This document shows, one piece after another, positions 45,438 through 57,428 of a stretch of 64,000 bases of DNA. The stretch's first letter is position 1. Each line of letters starts with the position of its first letter. The notes below the pieces were generated by a model. The model was not told where the DNA came from and made no database searches. It saw only the letters and a program-made list of their open reading frames with translations. Source of the stretch: Paragorgia papillata (lineage: Eukaryota > Cnidaria > Anthozoa > Scleralcyonacea > Coralliidae); assembly GCA_035771165.1 (NCBI GenBank), contig JAWNZC010000238.1, forward strand, positions 2,990,001 to 3,054,000, in the 5' to 3' direction. The translations under genes and the position numbers were made by a program.

Positions 45438-48400
45438 ATGGAGGTGAATGGGGCTGATTATCAACAAAATGAAGGTCCTAGGGAGTTGGAAATATTTTCA
45501 GACGAACAAGTCGAAGAGGTTATGGAGTCACTGGAATATTTCAAGAGCAAAATCGAGCAACTTCAGCAGTACTGTGAGCAGGTCAATCAAAACAAGTTGA
45601 GGGTGGATGAAACTGTGTTGGAACAAAAACGCAAGCATCAAGCAGAAATGTTGAAATGCCAAGAGGATGTGAATGTATTGAGAAGTATTAATATTCAGTT
45701 GATGTCTGGAAAAGTTGCTTCCCCAGGTATTCCGTAGTTGAGATATTATCTTTTGTTTACAAGTTTGTCTTGAGCAGTGCTGTGAGTAACTTCGTTACAA
45801 GTAACTAGTTACATTTTTAAGTAACTGTAACTGAAACTAGTTACTTTTTCTGAAGAAGTAACTGTAACTATAACTAGTTACTTTTTGAAGAAGTAACTAT
45901 AACTAGTTACTTTTTTAAAGAACTGTAACTAGTTACAATATTTGGTTCAAAAATCTGACTGGTATAGTTACTGATATATTCAGTTGAGGATGTCATTCTT
46001 TCTTGATAAAAATGGTTTTGATATACTAATAAAGGTACATTATGTACACATTTGACTATTTCTGCTTAGTGACAACTATATTTAGACATTTAGCTGTAAA
46101 AACATAAGTATGGTACTGGCATCTAAAAACCAGTAATTTCTTTGTTGATTCTAGTAACACGGACAAAGGAGTGTAACTTCGTAACTAGTTACAAAATTTT
46201 TGAAGTAACTTTGTAACTGTAACTAGTTACTTTCTTTTCATTGTAACTTTTATCGGTAACTAGTTACTTTTCTAACGATGTAACTGTAACTAGTTACAAA
46301 AATTATGTAACTTTTACAGCACTGGTCTTGAGATGCTAAAAAGCCCCATAAATATTTACTTCATTCTAATTGCCATGGCTTCCCAACCTGCAGTGGTGGA
46401 AATCCACTTTTTCATGTCGATCGGGGGCAATCTCGTTCCCAGAGCCCACGTTCCCCTTACCCAGCAGGGGGGAAACGAGAGCACAGAATAGAAATACGAC
46501 CAGAAGTCCAACTCACGTGACAACTTGTCCGCATTTCTTTAATGCGCATGCACAATGTTTTACACCATTCGACGCCATCCTACGCGATCCTACACCATCC
46601 TACGCAATCTCCTACACCATCCTACGCAATGTCCTACACCATCCTACGCAATGTCCTACACCATCCTATGCAATCCTGGCAAGTTCCCCCGGCAGTTTGG
46701 ACCTTCAAAAGAAGGTTAAAACTGCCGGGGGAACTTGCCAGGATTGCGTAGGATGGCGAGGAATCGAGATGCGCGAGGCGACATGCGCGAGGATAGAAAC
46801 TTCAAAGGTTCCGTCGCGAGTTGGACTTCTGGTCGTATTTCTATTCTGTGACGAGAGGCTCTGGGATAATCCGTTCACGCCATCACAGGATTCTCGTTAT
46901 CCGGAAGAAGAGTTATATAGAGTTCACTGTGTTCATCAGCCAATGAAATATCGATGTGAAACGGATTATCCCAGAGTCTCCCGTTTCCCGGATGGGGAAC
47001 GTGGGCTCTGGGAACGAGATTGGGTCGGGGGACAAAGCATCGTAAGCTATCCAACAAATCAGGGTTCGAGATTTGCGGTATCCCAGTATCCCGACGATAC
47101 CAGTTTTTAATTTTGGATACCAGATGTTGAAACATTGGGATACCAAGGAAATCTTGCTAAAATACCAATATTAACCAAGATAACCATATCAGACAAATTA
47201 CTTTAAGTCAGAAAGAAGTTGGCACCCATTTCAGCGTGTTTTTATTCCATTTTCGTTAACATAATGTAAGTTTAATCACGGTTTAATATACGTAGCTGGC
47301 ATGCAATATTTCACGAAAATCTGACCTTCTGCCCACGTTCCTCCCACCAGCGGTCTCCCGTCTTAGCACCGTAGCTACTTCATGTTAGACCTCCGTATCC
47401 ATGCAAAGGAGAGAAAATGCCCAATCAATGCCCAAGTCTGGTGTGAGATTATGTGAGATCTTTCTTTTTGACAAATCTGATTGGCTAATGTCCAATGTTT
47501 GTCCAAAGTTTTGCATGTCCAAAGTCAGTTGCGAGAGCCAATCAAATCTCTCAACGTTTTATCCACGCACTTCATGCGGAAAGGTCAATTGAAGTGGGAA
47601 GCTCGCTCTTCATTTATTGTAAGTTCTTAGTTCATAACGTCTGGATATTAAGAAGCACTGTGTATTTTCTGGTATCAAAAGTTTGGATACCAAATTTTCA
47701 TTTGGGATACCAAGTTCAGGAGATGCTGGTATCCCCAAGGGATACCACCAAAAAATGTTAATCTCAAACCCTGAACAAATCTCATAAATATCTGACAAAT
47801 GCACAAAAAGCATTGGATTCTGACTGTTTTTTGCCTTTTTTGTTGAATATTTCTGACAAATTGACTATTTTGACCTGGAGGGCAGGGGTGTGTGACTACA
47901 ATCTCTGGCACTGCAGTGCCAACATGTGGTCCATGGACCCTCCAGGACCCCCCATAAGGTCATTATGGAAGGTTTAGACCAGCTAAGTGTTGATTTTTTA
48001 TACATGAGGGTTTTGACTAAAAATTTTAATTACGGTATAAAAGTTTTAACTTTAAAGTTTAGAATATAGACTATAGAGAATCTCATTTGCACCGAAATTT
48101 TTTTTTAAAAATGATGAGATACATAGGAGCTCAGATCCCAGCCATTGTCAATAAAGTGATTTTTGTCTTCTGTTTCAGAAAAAAGAGGCGGCTTTTCAGT
48201 CTCTTCACTAAGTTGTGCTATTGATGCTGAAAATGCGGAATCCAGAATACAAGAAATGGAATCAAAGGTATTCCAATATTAGTGTTTTATATATTAAGTT
48301 ATAGGTTACTTACCAAACCCAAGGTAACTACGTCAGTAGTTACTTTGCCAAGGGTTTACCAAGGGTTTACCAAGGTCAGTGGCGTGGTGGCAGAGGGGGC

Positions 48401-51400
48401 CGGCCCAGCTGGGGTTGCAGAAGGGGCACCAAAACTTAACAAAATAAACCTATTTCTTTGTATAGCTAGGTCTTCAATATGAAGATCTGTAATCTTTTGT
48501 GTTTTCTATGAAATTATATAATCTTCAGAATTCTGTAAAATCTCACTCCAAAATGCAGGAAATGGCATATCAGAGACTCTAGATTTCAAAATTTTCCAGG
48601 GGAGCATGTCCCCGGACCCCCCTAGAGGTTTGGCACTACTTCGCCGCTTGCATTGGCGTGGTCTTTGAGAGAACCCGTTTGTTGTGATATTATATATTGC
48701 TACTTCAGTTATTTAAAACAAAAAGTGTGATCATTTATCAAATACAGTAATGTCTTTTTTTCATTTTTTTTTTTTGTGGAGGGGGGGGGGGGGGGGGGGG
48801 TGCCAAAGCTAATCTGGCCACCCAGCCTGAAACTTGCCACCACGCCACTGACCGAGGTTGAGGTAACTGACCTACTTAGTTCAAGATCACAGAGCCAAAC
48901 GCTTTCAACATTTCATGCAACATCGTTCAACACCATTCAACATGTTCAAATTTCGTTCAACAACGTTCAACATCATTCAACAGGGTGGCCAAACGCTTTC
49001 AACATGTTGAATCATGGTTGAATTCAACAATGTTTGAACGATGTTGAATGAAATGTTGAAAGCGTTTGGCCAGGCCTTTAGACCCATAGAGCACTGATGT
49101 GTGTTTTTGTGTGACAAATTGATTGGAACCAAATAAAAACTCGTGTCATGAGAGTATCTGCTAAAATCTAGCTAAAGGCAGGGACGGAGCCAGGGGAGCC
49201 GTGGCTCCCCACCCCCTTTAGGTATAAAACAACAGACATGTAACTACAAAATTGATGCAATATGAATTATGTCAGGAAATAAACTGTAAACAGTGTATTC
49301 AATCTACTGAGTGTATGCATTTTGAGTATCTATGTGACGTTTGCGTGTTTTGAGTATTTTATATGACGTTTTTTAACCTTTAGAGTCTGTAAAATCTTCC
49401 TCCAAAAGCCAGGAGATGGCATTTCAGCGACTCTCGATTTCAAGATTTCCCGAGGGAGCATGCCCCCGGACCCCCTAAAAATTTATTTTGATTTCGGCTC
49501 CCTCCCTTTCAAAATCCTGGCTACGTCCCTGACTAAAAGTGAAGTAATACGAGCGACAAATTGCTGGAACATCGTTGCGTTGCAAGTTGAATCAGCATGT
49601 TGCAGCAAGTAGAACTGGAGTTGTTTAAGGTGGGTGGTAATACGTGCAACAACGCTTTTCAACTTGTTGAAGAAAAATGTTTCCCGTATCACCTCACCTT
49701 ATGTTTCAATATGGTATATTCAATAAAATTTGGGCAGAATTTTTTATCTTTGTTTTCTTATTTTTCACAGGTGAGATCTTTGGAGTTAACGCTTGCTGAA
49801 AAAGAGAAGCATGTTTCGGTTATGGAATGGCAACTTATGGACATGGAAGCGACGATCGCCACGCTCCAAGCGGAACGCGACCAGCTGATTTTGGAACTAG
49901 AACTCCGCGAATCCCACGAGAACACAATCCAGGGTAACGAACTTCTCGCACCAATAGGAAACGAGAATAGGGACTATGACTACCACGAAGACGATACACA
50001 CGTGCAGACTGAAACTCGAAGGGAGACCAAAGTGCGCCATCCCCGGCGACCTCATAGTGATCTAGTGGGTACAGCGCGTGGACCAGAAAGCCTGTCTCTA
50101 AAACAACTACTAACTCTCTCTGCTGAGTGGTCACCTAAGGAATCACCACAGCGCACGCGTAAACCGCCTCAGAGGCACTACAGTGATTACGTGAAACGCG
50201 ACCCTCGACCACGTGTTACAGATTTCTCGCGCGGTAACACCACGCACAGTTTGGAAGACTTTGAGAACTTCGGCGAGGTCGACAGTGGACTAGGGCTCGG
50301 TAAACTGACGCGAACGACGAACTTCTGTGATATCCTCGATGCGGATGAATACAGTAATTTCCACGTGACCAATAATCGGCTGAGTTTCACAGGGGACTCG
50401 GTTCTAGGACTAGGAGAGCAAGGGAGCAATGACGCAGAACCCGAGTTCTCAGGGGAGTCACTGGAAAAGACATGGGAAACGTTTGAAAGTGAAGCGAGAA
50501 AAGGTGATACCCAGAGACGAAGAGACGATGTTGTCAATTCACCGACAGAGGAATCGTTTGGAAATGTAAATATGTTCGAAGAGAATTCTCTAGCGAGTTC
50601 TACTAGTGACTTTAGCTCAGCTTTTCATTCAAGTCAGGATATTCTTGTCAGCAGTACGGATGAACCTTGGACACCGTCGTCCACTGTAAGTTGTAGTGTA
50701 ATTCCATCGAAAGGCGTTGGCAGGAGAAAGCTTTCCAAAAATGAATTTTCAAAGAGTGATAGTTGTATTTCCGCTTCAAGATCACCGCCATCTGATAAAG
50801 ATGATATGTGGAATTTTACTCCTGACAGCATTCTTAATGTATCCACAGGTTAGTCCAGTGTATTATTTATGAGAAGTAGGATTCGGCGGCGTTGGCTACG
50901 GTAGTTCCAACGTTCTTGTTTGTTTGTTTGTTTGTTTGTTTGTTTGTTTGTTTGTTTGTTTGTTTGTTTATTTATTTGTTTGTTTGCTTTCTTCTTTCCA
51001 TCCATCTATTCATCTATCCCTCCTTCCTTCCTTTCTCTCTTCTTTCCTTCTCTGCCTGCCTTCCCTTCCTTCCTTCCTTCCTTCTTTCCTTCTTTCCTTC
51101 TTTCCTTCTTTCCTTCCTTCCTTCCTCCTTCCCTTCCCGCCTTCCCTCCTTCCTTCTTTCCTTCCTTCCTCATTCCCTTCCCTCCTTCCTTCCCTCCTTA
51201 GCTCCTTCCTTCTCTGCCTTCCTTCCTTCATCCCTTCTCTGCCTTCCTTCCCTTTCCTTTCTTGCCTTCCTTCCTTCTCTGCCTTCCTTCCTTCCCTGCC
51301 TTCCTTCCCTGCCTTCCTTCCTTCCCTGCCTTCTTTCCTTCCCTGCCTTCTTTCTCTGTCTTCCTTCCTTGCTTCCTTCCTCCTTCCCTTCCTTCCCTTC

Positions 51401-54400
51401 CTTCCCTCCTTCCTTCTTCCTTCCTTCTCTGCTTTCCTTCCTTCCTTGCCTTCCTTCTCTGTCTTCGTTCCTTGCCTTCCTTCCTTTTTTCTTTTCTTCC
51501 TTTCTTTGCCATCTCCGTTTTCCTTATACTTCTACGTTCAAAGTTATCCACTCTTGTCCAATGTTTGCCAAGATAGAAAATTGCTACCAGTAGTTGTACT
51601 GAAAGGACTGTCCCGTACAAATACAAATGCATTTAATTTAAATCATTTAAATTCCCAAACATATCTGTAACTTTGTCACGTCGTAATCATTTCAGGCGAA
51701 ATTTTAATCCCCTCAGTAATTGAAACTCCTCCGACACCATCCCTGAAGAAATCACGTTCATTCACTTCAAGCATGGAGATAATTTTAAAGAACTCGAAAT
51801 CGAGCTCAAGCAATACTGATGATAATGAGGGAGATGACAAGGACAAAGAGGACAACACAGAAGACCCAGGAGATAAAACGGAGGGAGACTCCGAGACACT
51901 CGAGAACTCTGAAACTGTTTTTTCCGTTGCCTCGGCAACCGACGTTGAGCCACCAGTAACATTACGGAATAACTCGGGCAAAAACCCTCGTGCAAAACAT
52001 TATGGAAAGTCGAGGTCTGTAATTATATCCTCAAATCAAATTGTAGAACCACCGTCAGATGTGGCTACTCTTCATCAAAAAAGTCTCAGTGATCCCGTAA
52101 GAGATGCTAAGAAAAGCGGTCGCCGTAAATTGGTCGAGTATCAGAAATGGAGAAAGTATGGGCGGCGAGGAAAACCACCGGGAGATTTGAAAATATCAGA
52201 GTAAGTATGAGGCTTCTCTTCTCTTACGATTGAAATATACACGCCTAAAAACACCCGGGTTGTTCCCGTACATGCATGAAGCAAGTTGTCACAAGGCTTT
52301 TCCAATAAGCCGTCACTGGGATGCATTCGCAAATCGCAATGAGTGTTCCCAATTTGTTAACAATCCTGTAACGGGTTGTGGTTGTGTTAGCAACTTTTAT
52401 ATGGCACAAGTTACTTCCGTTGAAATCGTGTGTTCTCATCGGCTGAGACGCGTCACGTGCCGGTCGATAATTTTCCGTAATCGACCGGTCGATTACGGAT
52501 TTTGGCAGACATGTTGTCTGCAACTAAACAATGAAAGAAAACCGCAAAAATTTTGTGAATTCAATAACCTGAGGACTAAATTATGTATGAGTGGGACGAT
52601 GAGCAATCTGGCAGTGAGTTTTAGGATTCCGAAAGCGATGACAACAAGAGCAACAACATTGAAAACGATGAGTCTATGTCACACGCTCGAGGCCACACTA
52701 TTGACAAGGTAATGTAAGATGTGTTGTTTCAAAATGCCATATAATAAACCTCTTATTAACCTCGTCCGCTTGGTCATTACGGAAAAATATCAGACCTCGG
52801 TCTGTACTGTCAAGACCTCGGTCTGATATTTTTCCGTAATGACCGCGCGCTCTCCGTTAATAAGAAGTTAGTGACAAGGTTGATGACTCCAACGGCCTTG
52901 CGACAAGTTGTTCCAACAACTTGTCACCGCTCTGCACTTAACAAGTAGCTACAAGGTTGCCAACAACATGCTTGTATCGGTTTGAATAAATCAAAACTTG
53001 TTAACAGACCTGCTACAAGCTTGTTGCAAAGTTCAAGTTCATTTATTTCACACTATACAGATTTAAAAATGACATCGAGTGAATAAGCATAAAAAAAAGA
53101 GATATTAGAAAAGAAAGTTACATATTCAATGGAGGAGTATTATGAAGAAGTGCACGGTAGCTGAAGCTTTCGAGTTGTCTACCATAACACATGCATAGGA
53201 GTACCAGGCGGGGGGCACTTTTTGAATTTTTTTTGGGTAAATTCGGGTAATATTGCTGTTAAATATTCATGATCGTATGTTGAATACGATCTAATAATCG
53301 ACAGTCGACTCTTAATTTTTCGGGCAAAAATGTTTTGCGCCCCCAAACGTAACTGGTCAGGTACGCCTATGAACACATGTTAACTAGCTGTGAGATTTTT
53401 ACGCGTGTACAATCTGCTCAATTGAAACCGAGTTATTTGACATAATGAGGCTTAGACCCCGTTCACACGATGCCGGTACGAAATCGTGCCTGTATCAAAT
53501 CATCACGGTAGGAAACTGTTTACACGGTACCAGTATCATTTCATTCCGTTATTATTTTTACAGTTTAGTTAACTCCATTTTTATTAAATTCCCGCCATCA
53601 CGCTTCTTTTACCCCGTATTTTTTAAAGTGCCACTAACCTCAAAAAAAATTTTTCGCAAATCTAAAAGCCCTTATTGAGTGAATTATGCCACTTAATAAA
53701 TTATTGGTATTGGACATTTCGTTGGTCTTCTGTAGACCACCAAAGTTGCATCTGCATGTCCCATGGCGGAGCAGGAAAGGGAATGGGTATATTCCTGGTG
53801 TTACGTCAGACAAGTCAAACAAGAACTCCTTTGAGCTCTGTCTGGTGAATACATTGAATTTTTTGGGTTGAAAACTCATTTTCCCAACTAACGCAATGTA
53901 AAATTTCTATGTATTCAGCAGACAGAGCTCAAAGGAGTTCCTTGTTTGATTTGTCTGACGTCACACCAGGAATATACCCATTCCCTTTCCTGCTCCGCCA
54001 TGGGACATGCAGATGCCAATTTTTGCAACTTTGGTGGACTACAGAAGACGAAAGAAATGTCCAATACCAATAATTTATTCACTGGCCTAATTCACTCAAT
54101 AAGGGCTTTTAGATTTGCGAAAAAATTTTTTTGAGGTTAGTGGCACTTTAAGCAGAGAAAAAAGTTTCGTAAAACCGTGATGAAATCATAAACGGTAAGG
54201 TGTTCATGCCGATAAAGGAATGATTTCGTTACGGTTTCATATCGTTACGGTTAGCATTTCGGTTTCAAATCGTTACGGTTAGCATTACGGTTTCATGTCA
54301 TTTCATGCCGGTATCGTGTGAACGCAAGGCCTAACCGTAACGATTTCGTTACGGTTTCATTTCGTACCGGCATCGTGTGAACAGGGTCTTAGAGGACCGT

Positions 54401-55510
54401 CGTATACCCGACTGCCAAAGTGTTTTACGCATGCGTGGATTAACAATCTTAATGTGTTTACAATCTTAACGTGTTTGTAAACACATTAAGATTGTAAATA
54501 GCCTGACGAGCCACGATAAAAAGTGGCGAAACACGTTGCAAGAATAAATACATGCACAATACTACTAAGTAGTTTTGATATTACAATTCAATTTTATGTT
54601 AGTAAAACAATTTAGTCGCGTTTTCCAGCTTTAACGTTTTCTCAATCTCCTTTGTAGCTGTTGATCCTCTTACAAGAGAGATCGATGTTTGACCTGTCTG
54701 GGAATTACCTGATTACTGGTTCGTCTATACATGCATATCACTGAAGTGACGCTATCAGTATCTGCCATAACTTACTATGAAATAAAAGTAGTGTGCATAG
54801 GCAGTGTTGAAATACAGATCGAAATATAGTAAGGTGTGAGTACTTCCGAAATTATTGAACATGGATTTCTAACGTTTCCAGCATACTCAAACCTTACTAT
54901 ATTTCTATCTGTGTAACTTACTTGTATTTTCTCCCAAAGCATAGTCCCTAGAATTATAATATTAGGGACCTTAAAGGCTAGTTTCCACTCGGAAAATCTT
55001 TCGCAGGATCGGAACGGGTTATTACTTTGTGTTTCGCGCACGAATATGCATTAGGGTTAGGATTAGGTTTAGGATTGGGGTTAGGATTATGATTGAGGTT
55101 AGGATTAGGGTAAGGATTGGGGTTGGGATCAGGGTTGGGTTAGGGTTAGGGTTAGGATTGGGGTGTTTTCAGGGTCAGGGTCAAAGAATAACAAATTCGT
55201 GCGTAAAGTCATTAGTTCCGACCGAGAGCTCACAAGACAAAGAAAACTTTCCTGTCCGTTCCTGTCCTGCGGAAAATTTTCCTGAGTGGAAACCATGCAG
55301 CCTTGGGATCTACCAAGGGAACTTCGAGGACGACGTCCTTCAAACAAAAGCATTCTTCTTGCAAAACAAAGATAACGAATAATTTCTAGTCCCAAGAGTA
55401 ATCTGAACACCGTCCTCGCTCTGTGTACAACGCCACTCGGAGCATTTTCACGTCTTCAGGACGACGATGACTCGTGGGGTGATGAGAACTGTTGTCTGAG
55501 ATTGCCTTAA
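45438..55510 (+). CDS. Uncharacterised coiled-coil protein, 693 aa, 5 exons
   Basis: I do not recognise this gene. Exons: 45438-45726, 48179-48267, 49771-50848, 51696-52200, 55390-55510. Phases (1, 0, 1, 2) fit across all junctions and the frame ends at TAA 55508-55510. Residues 1-180 are coiled coil in two blocks (IFSDEQVEEVMESLEYFKSK; LELTLAEKEKHVSVMEWQ). About 500 Ser/Thr-rich, probably disordered residues follow, with SPKES, TPPTPS and RSRSF-like kinase-site patterns. Then come an acidic stretch (about residues 500-530), a basic patch (RRKLVEYQKWRKYGRRGK) and an acidic tail DDDDSWGDENCCLRLP. The last exon was found by phase: exon 4 ends with GA, and T at 55390 completes Asp. Exon 3 is clearly richer in G+C than the flanking introns. 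A scaffold or trafficking-adaptor role is only a guess from architecture and neighbours. Confidence 0.8.
45767..46332. mobile_element. hAT-like MITE with perfect 8-bp duplication
   Basis: Element 45775-46324 has ends CAGTGCTGTGAGTAAC and GTAACTTTTACAGCACTG. GTCTTGAG flanks both sides exactly (45767-45774, 46325-46332). The interior repeats the palindrome GTAACTAGTTAC many times. It starts 48 bases after a splice donor. Confidence 0.85.
46419..47031. mobile_element. Mutator-like MITE, family 1, carrying a nested element
   Basis: Element 46428-47022 has the same ends as the 7565 copy and 9-bp flanks GATCGGGGG/GGTCGGGGG (8 of 9). It is split by the 46482-46850 insertion. In the intron after 45726. 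Confidence 0.75.
46475..46857. mobile_element. Inverted-repeat element nested in a MITE
   Basis: Element 46482-46850 has ends CACAGAATAGAAATACGACC and its inverse. ACGAGAG flanks both sides exactly and is part of the interrupted host element. The centre repeats CATCCTACGCAATGTCCTAC. A related half copy is at 40755-40905. Confidence 0.75.
47060..47773. mobile_element. hAT-like MITE
   Basis: Ends CAGGGTTCGAGATTTG and an inverse-like ...CTCAAACCCTG; AACAAAT flanks both sides. Repeated GGTATCC/GGATACC units near both ends. Confidence 0.65.
48377..48850. mobile_element. hAT-like MITE
   Basis: Ends CAGTGGCGTGGTGGCA and TGCCACCACGCCACTG (one extra base); flanks ACCAAGGT and ACCGAGGT (7 of 8). Contains a 20-G run at 48781-48800. 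Confidence 0.7.
48888..49080. mobile_element. TTCAAC-rich MITE
   Basis: Inverted ends CCAAACGCTTTCAACATTTC and GAAAGCGTTTGGCCAGGCC. Same family as about 39247-39760, 61485-61745 and 61985-62100. Interior alternates TTCAAC and GTTGAA. Confidence 0.6.
49179..49531. mobile_element. hAT-like MITE
   Basis: Ends CAGGGACGGAGCCAGG and CCTGGCTACGTCCCTG; flanks GCTAAAGG and ACTAAAAG (6 of 8). Interior resembles the 29337 copy (GGGAGCATGCCCCCGGA). Confidence 0.65.
50914..51510 (+). repeat. TTTG then TTCC tract
   Basis: TTTG to about 50985, then TTCC/CTGCCTTCCTTC polypyrimidine to about 51510, filling most of the intron 50849-51695. Confidence 0.9.
52741..52862. repeat. Fold-back in the last intron of the coiled-coil gene
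   Basis: CATTACGGAAAAATATCAGA mirrors TCTGATATTTTTCCGTAATG. Flanking 52260-52400 and 52870-53050 carry repeated ACAAGTTGTTCCAACAA-type units. Confidence 0.6.
53456..54391. mobile_element. Inverted-repeat element with nested TTAA fold-back
   Basis: Outer ends CCCCGTTCACACGATGCC and GGCATCGTGTGAACAGGG. Nested inside, 53623-54151 is bounded by TTAA with termini AGTGCCACTAACCTC and arms of about 240 bases that pair closely. Lies in the last intron of the coiled-coil gene. Confidence 0.7.
54501..54539 (+). ncRNA. Hammerhead-ribozyme-like motif
   Basis: CTGACGA (54503-54509), then a 5-bp stem II of GCCAC with GTGGC around an 8-base loop, then GAAACACGTT, with GC before and GC after as the inner stem I. 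TGTA upstream (54494 region) and TACA downstream could extend stem I beyond an internal loop. Confidence 0.5.
54966..55308. mobile_element. MITE with a telomere-like interior
   Basis: Ends AAGGCTAGTTTCCACTCGG and CTGAGTGGAAACCATGCAGC form imperfect inverted arms with TTTCGCAGGATCGGAACGG mirrored. Between them, 55051-55164 is a degenerate array of TTAGGG, TTAGGA and TTGGGG units. It ends about 80 bases before the last exon of the coiled-coil gene. Confidence 0.6.
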
Positions 55511-55849
55511 TACAGACACTGTAACCGTTTTAACACTTTGAAAATTATAAAACAAGCTTCAAGTATTGAATACAGTAGTCATGCAGTTAACCGTGACTTC
55601 TTTTTAATGCTAAAATTTGAATTGCTTTTTAACGTAACCGCCGTCGTTCTTAAGGTCTCTATTGTCTGGAGACGCGGCGAACATCAAAGAGGTTAACAAA
55701 GAGATGCACAATCTTTTGTTTTACGTTCATTAATATTTATAAAGCAACGCTGTTATTGGTTGATTGCTTCATTATACCAAAAATACAATGTGTTCAGTAA
55801 GCGTTAAGGTGAAATAAGGTGCACAAACGTGAACAAAAACCTAGAACAA

Positions 55850-56560
55850 AGACTTTGGCCGCGTTTCCAGACAATTTATTTCTAGGGACTATGCCCAAAT
55901 TAACCAATTGCTGAAATCATAGTCCCTAGAAATAAATTGTCTGGAAACCACTGATCTCAAATAATATACTCATTATACTGGATAGAGCATCTATTGTTTC
56001 GCGCGTGGCAAAAATTGAAGTCGGAAGTGAGGCTAAAAATCTCGCGGCGGCCATATCCGGTGAGACCCACAATATTGCTGAATCATAGTTTTCGCCTCTG
56101 GTTTTCGCTTTAAATGATTGGATTTTTAACGAAAACCAGCTAAATTTTTGTGACATGTACCTGTCGCTATGGGAGAACTTAAAAGTGGCTGTATGAAACC
56201 CAAGTGGGTCCCACCTGAAATGGCTGCCGCTAATTTATTCCGACTTCACAGCGAGCACCGGATGCTCTATCCAGTATAATGAGTATATTATTTGAGATCA
56301 GTGCTGGAAACGCGGCCAAAGTCTTTGTTCTAGGTTTTTGTTCACGTTTGTGCACCTTATTTCACCTTGACGCTTGCTGAACACATTGTATTTTTGGTAT
56401 AATTAAGCAATCAACCAATAGCATCGTTGCTTTATAAATATTAATGAACGTAAAACAAAAGATTGTGCACCTTATTTGCCACCCTCAACCTAAATTGTAG
56501 CTCATTGTTAACCGCTTTGATGTTCGCCGTGTCTCCAGACAATATAATTCTAGGGACTAT
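55850..56560. repeat. Nested fold-backs, intergenic
   Basis: 55868-55945 is a palindrome around TTTCTAGGGACTATG. 55948-56307 has arms with CATTATACTGGATAGAGCAT mirrored. The outer parts resemble the TAGTCAAT family. No coding potential. Confidence 0.55.
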
Positions 56561-56841
56561 GCTGAAATGTATGCCAGAGGCTATTAGACTGCTACGTCGT
56601 GGATCTAGAACTATAAAAAAGTAGAGTGCTTCGTTGTGCTTTGTTTTCTACCGCTTTACTTGCGCTGGTAGTCCCTTGCGTATACAGTCTTCATATTACA
56701 CCTTTGACTAGTTCACCGTGCTGATCGACTGTAAATTGAAGGTCATGTCTCGCCAACAATGATCTTTTTGTTTCAAAAGTCAAAAAGTCAAACAATATAT
56801 TGGTTTCTAACCGGAGTATTAAGAAAAATTGTGTTTCCCAT

Positions 56842-57157
56842 AGTCAATTGTACCCTGCGAGCAGAGCCTTCTTTTCCTTATTTCTTCGCTGAGAGAGAGG
56901 AAGAAAAGTAGGCTCTGCTGTATTCGTGACTGGTTTCCATTGCGCATGCATGTCAGTTGCTTGGTTACAATCTCGAACTCAGTCCCAATCAGAGCAGAAA
57001 ACAAAACGAGAACCGGTTAAACGGGTCTTAAACGGGTTACTTCGTCCTAAATATTGGACGAAGCCAAACACGAATACAGCAGAGCCTACTTTTCTTCCTC
57101 TCTCTCTCAGCGAAGAAATGAGGAAAAGAAGGCTCTGCTCGCAGGGTAAGTCAATTG
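56842..57157. mobile_element. Mutator-like MITE, family 2
   Basis: Element 56851-57148 is near-identical to the 33171 copy and flanked by an exact 9-bp AGTCAATTG. It has landed in the end of another repeat family (GATATGGTCTGGAAACTCAG). Confidence 0.8.
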
Positions 57158-57428
57158 AGATATGGTCTGGAAACTCAGTGAAATTCTTTGTTCTATCTTT
57201 TTGTTCACGTTTATGCAAACCTGTGCACGGTGATGACAATGTATTTTCGGTCTAATGAAGCAATCATCCAATAGAGCGTTTTCATCTGACGTCACGGCGG
57301 CCATATTGGTGTACCAAAACAATGAAATGGCGGCCATATTGGTGTACGGTATGGGAATTAGCTCTTTCTTATTCAAATATTTCGTATTGTTTCACCACCC
57401 TAATGGGGTCACGTGAGTGAAAACGCTC

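Noticed and set aside
46370..47110. 246-codon plus-strand ORF
   Set aside because: It lies wholly across two nested MITEs and has no intron-exon logic.
49835..50846. Minus-strand ORFs of 70-116 codons
   Set aside because: Antisense shadows of the large GC-richer exon 49771-50848.
54658..54741. Alternative last exon for the coiled-coil gene
   Set aside because: Its acceptor is good, but in the required phase it stops after two codons; the exon at 55390 fits better.
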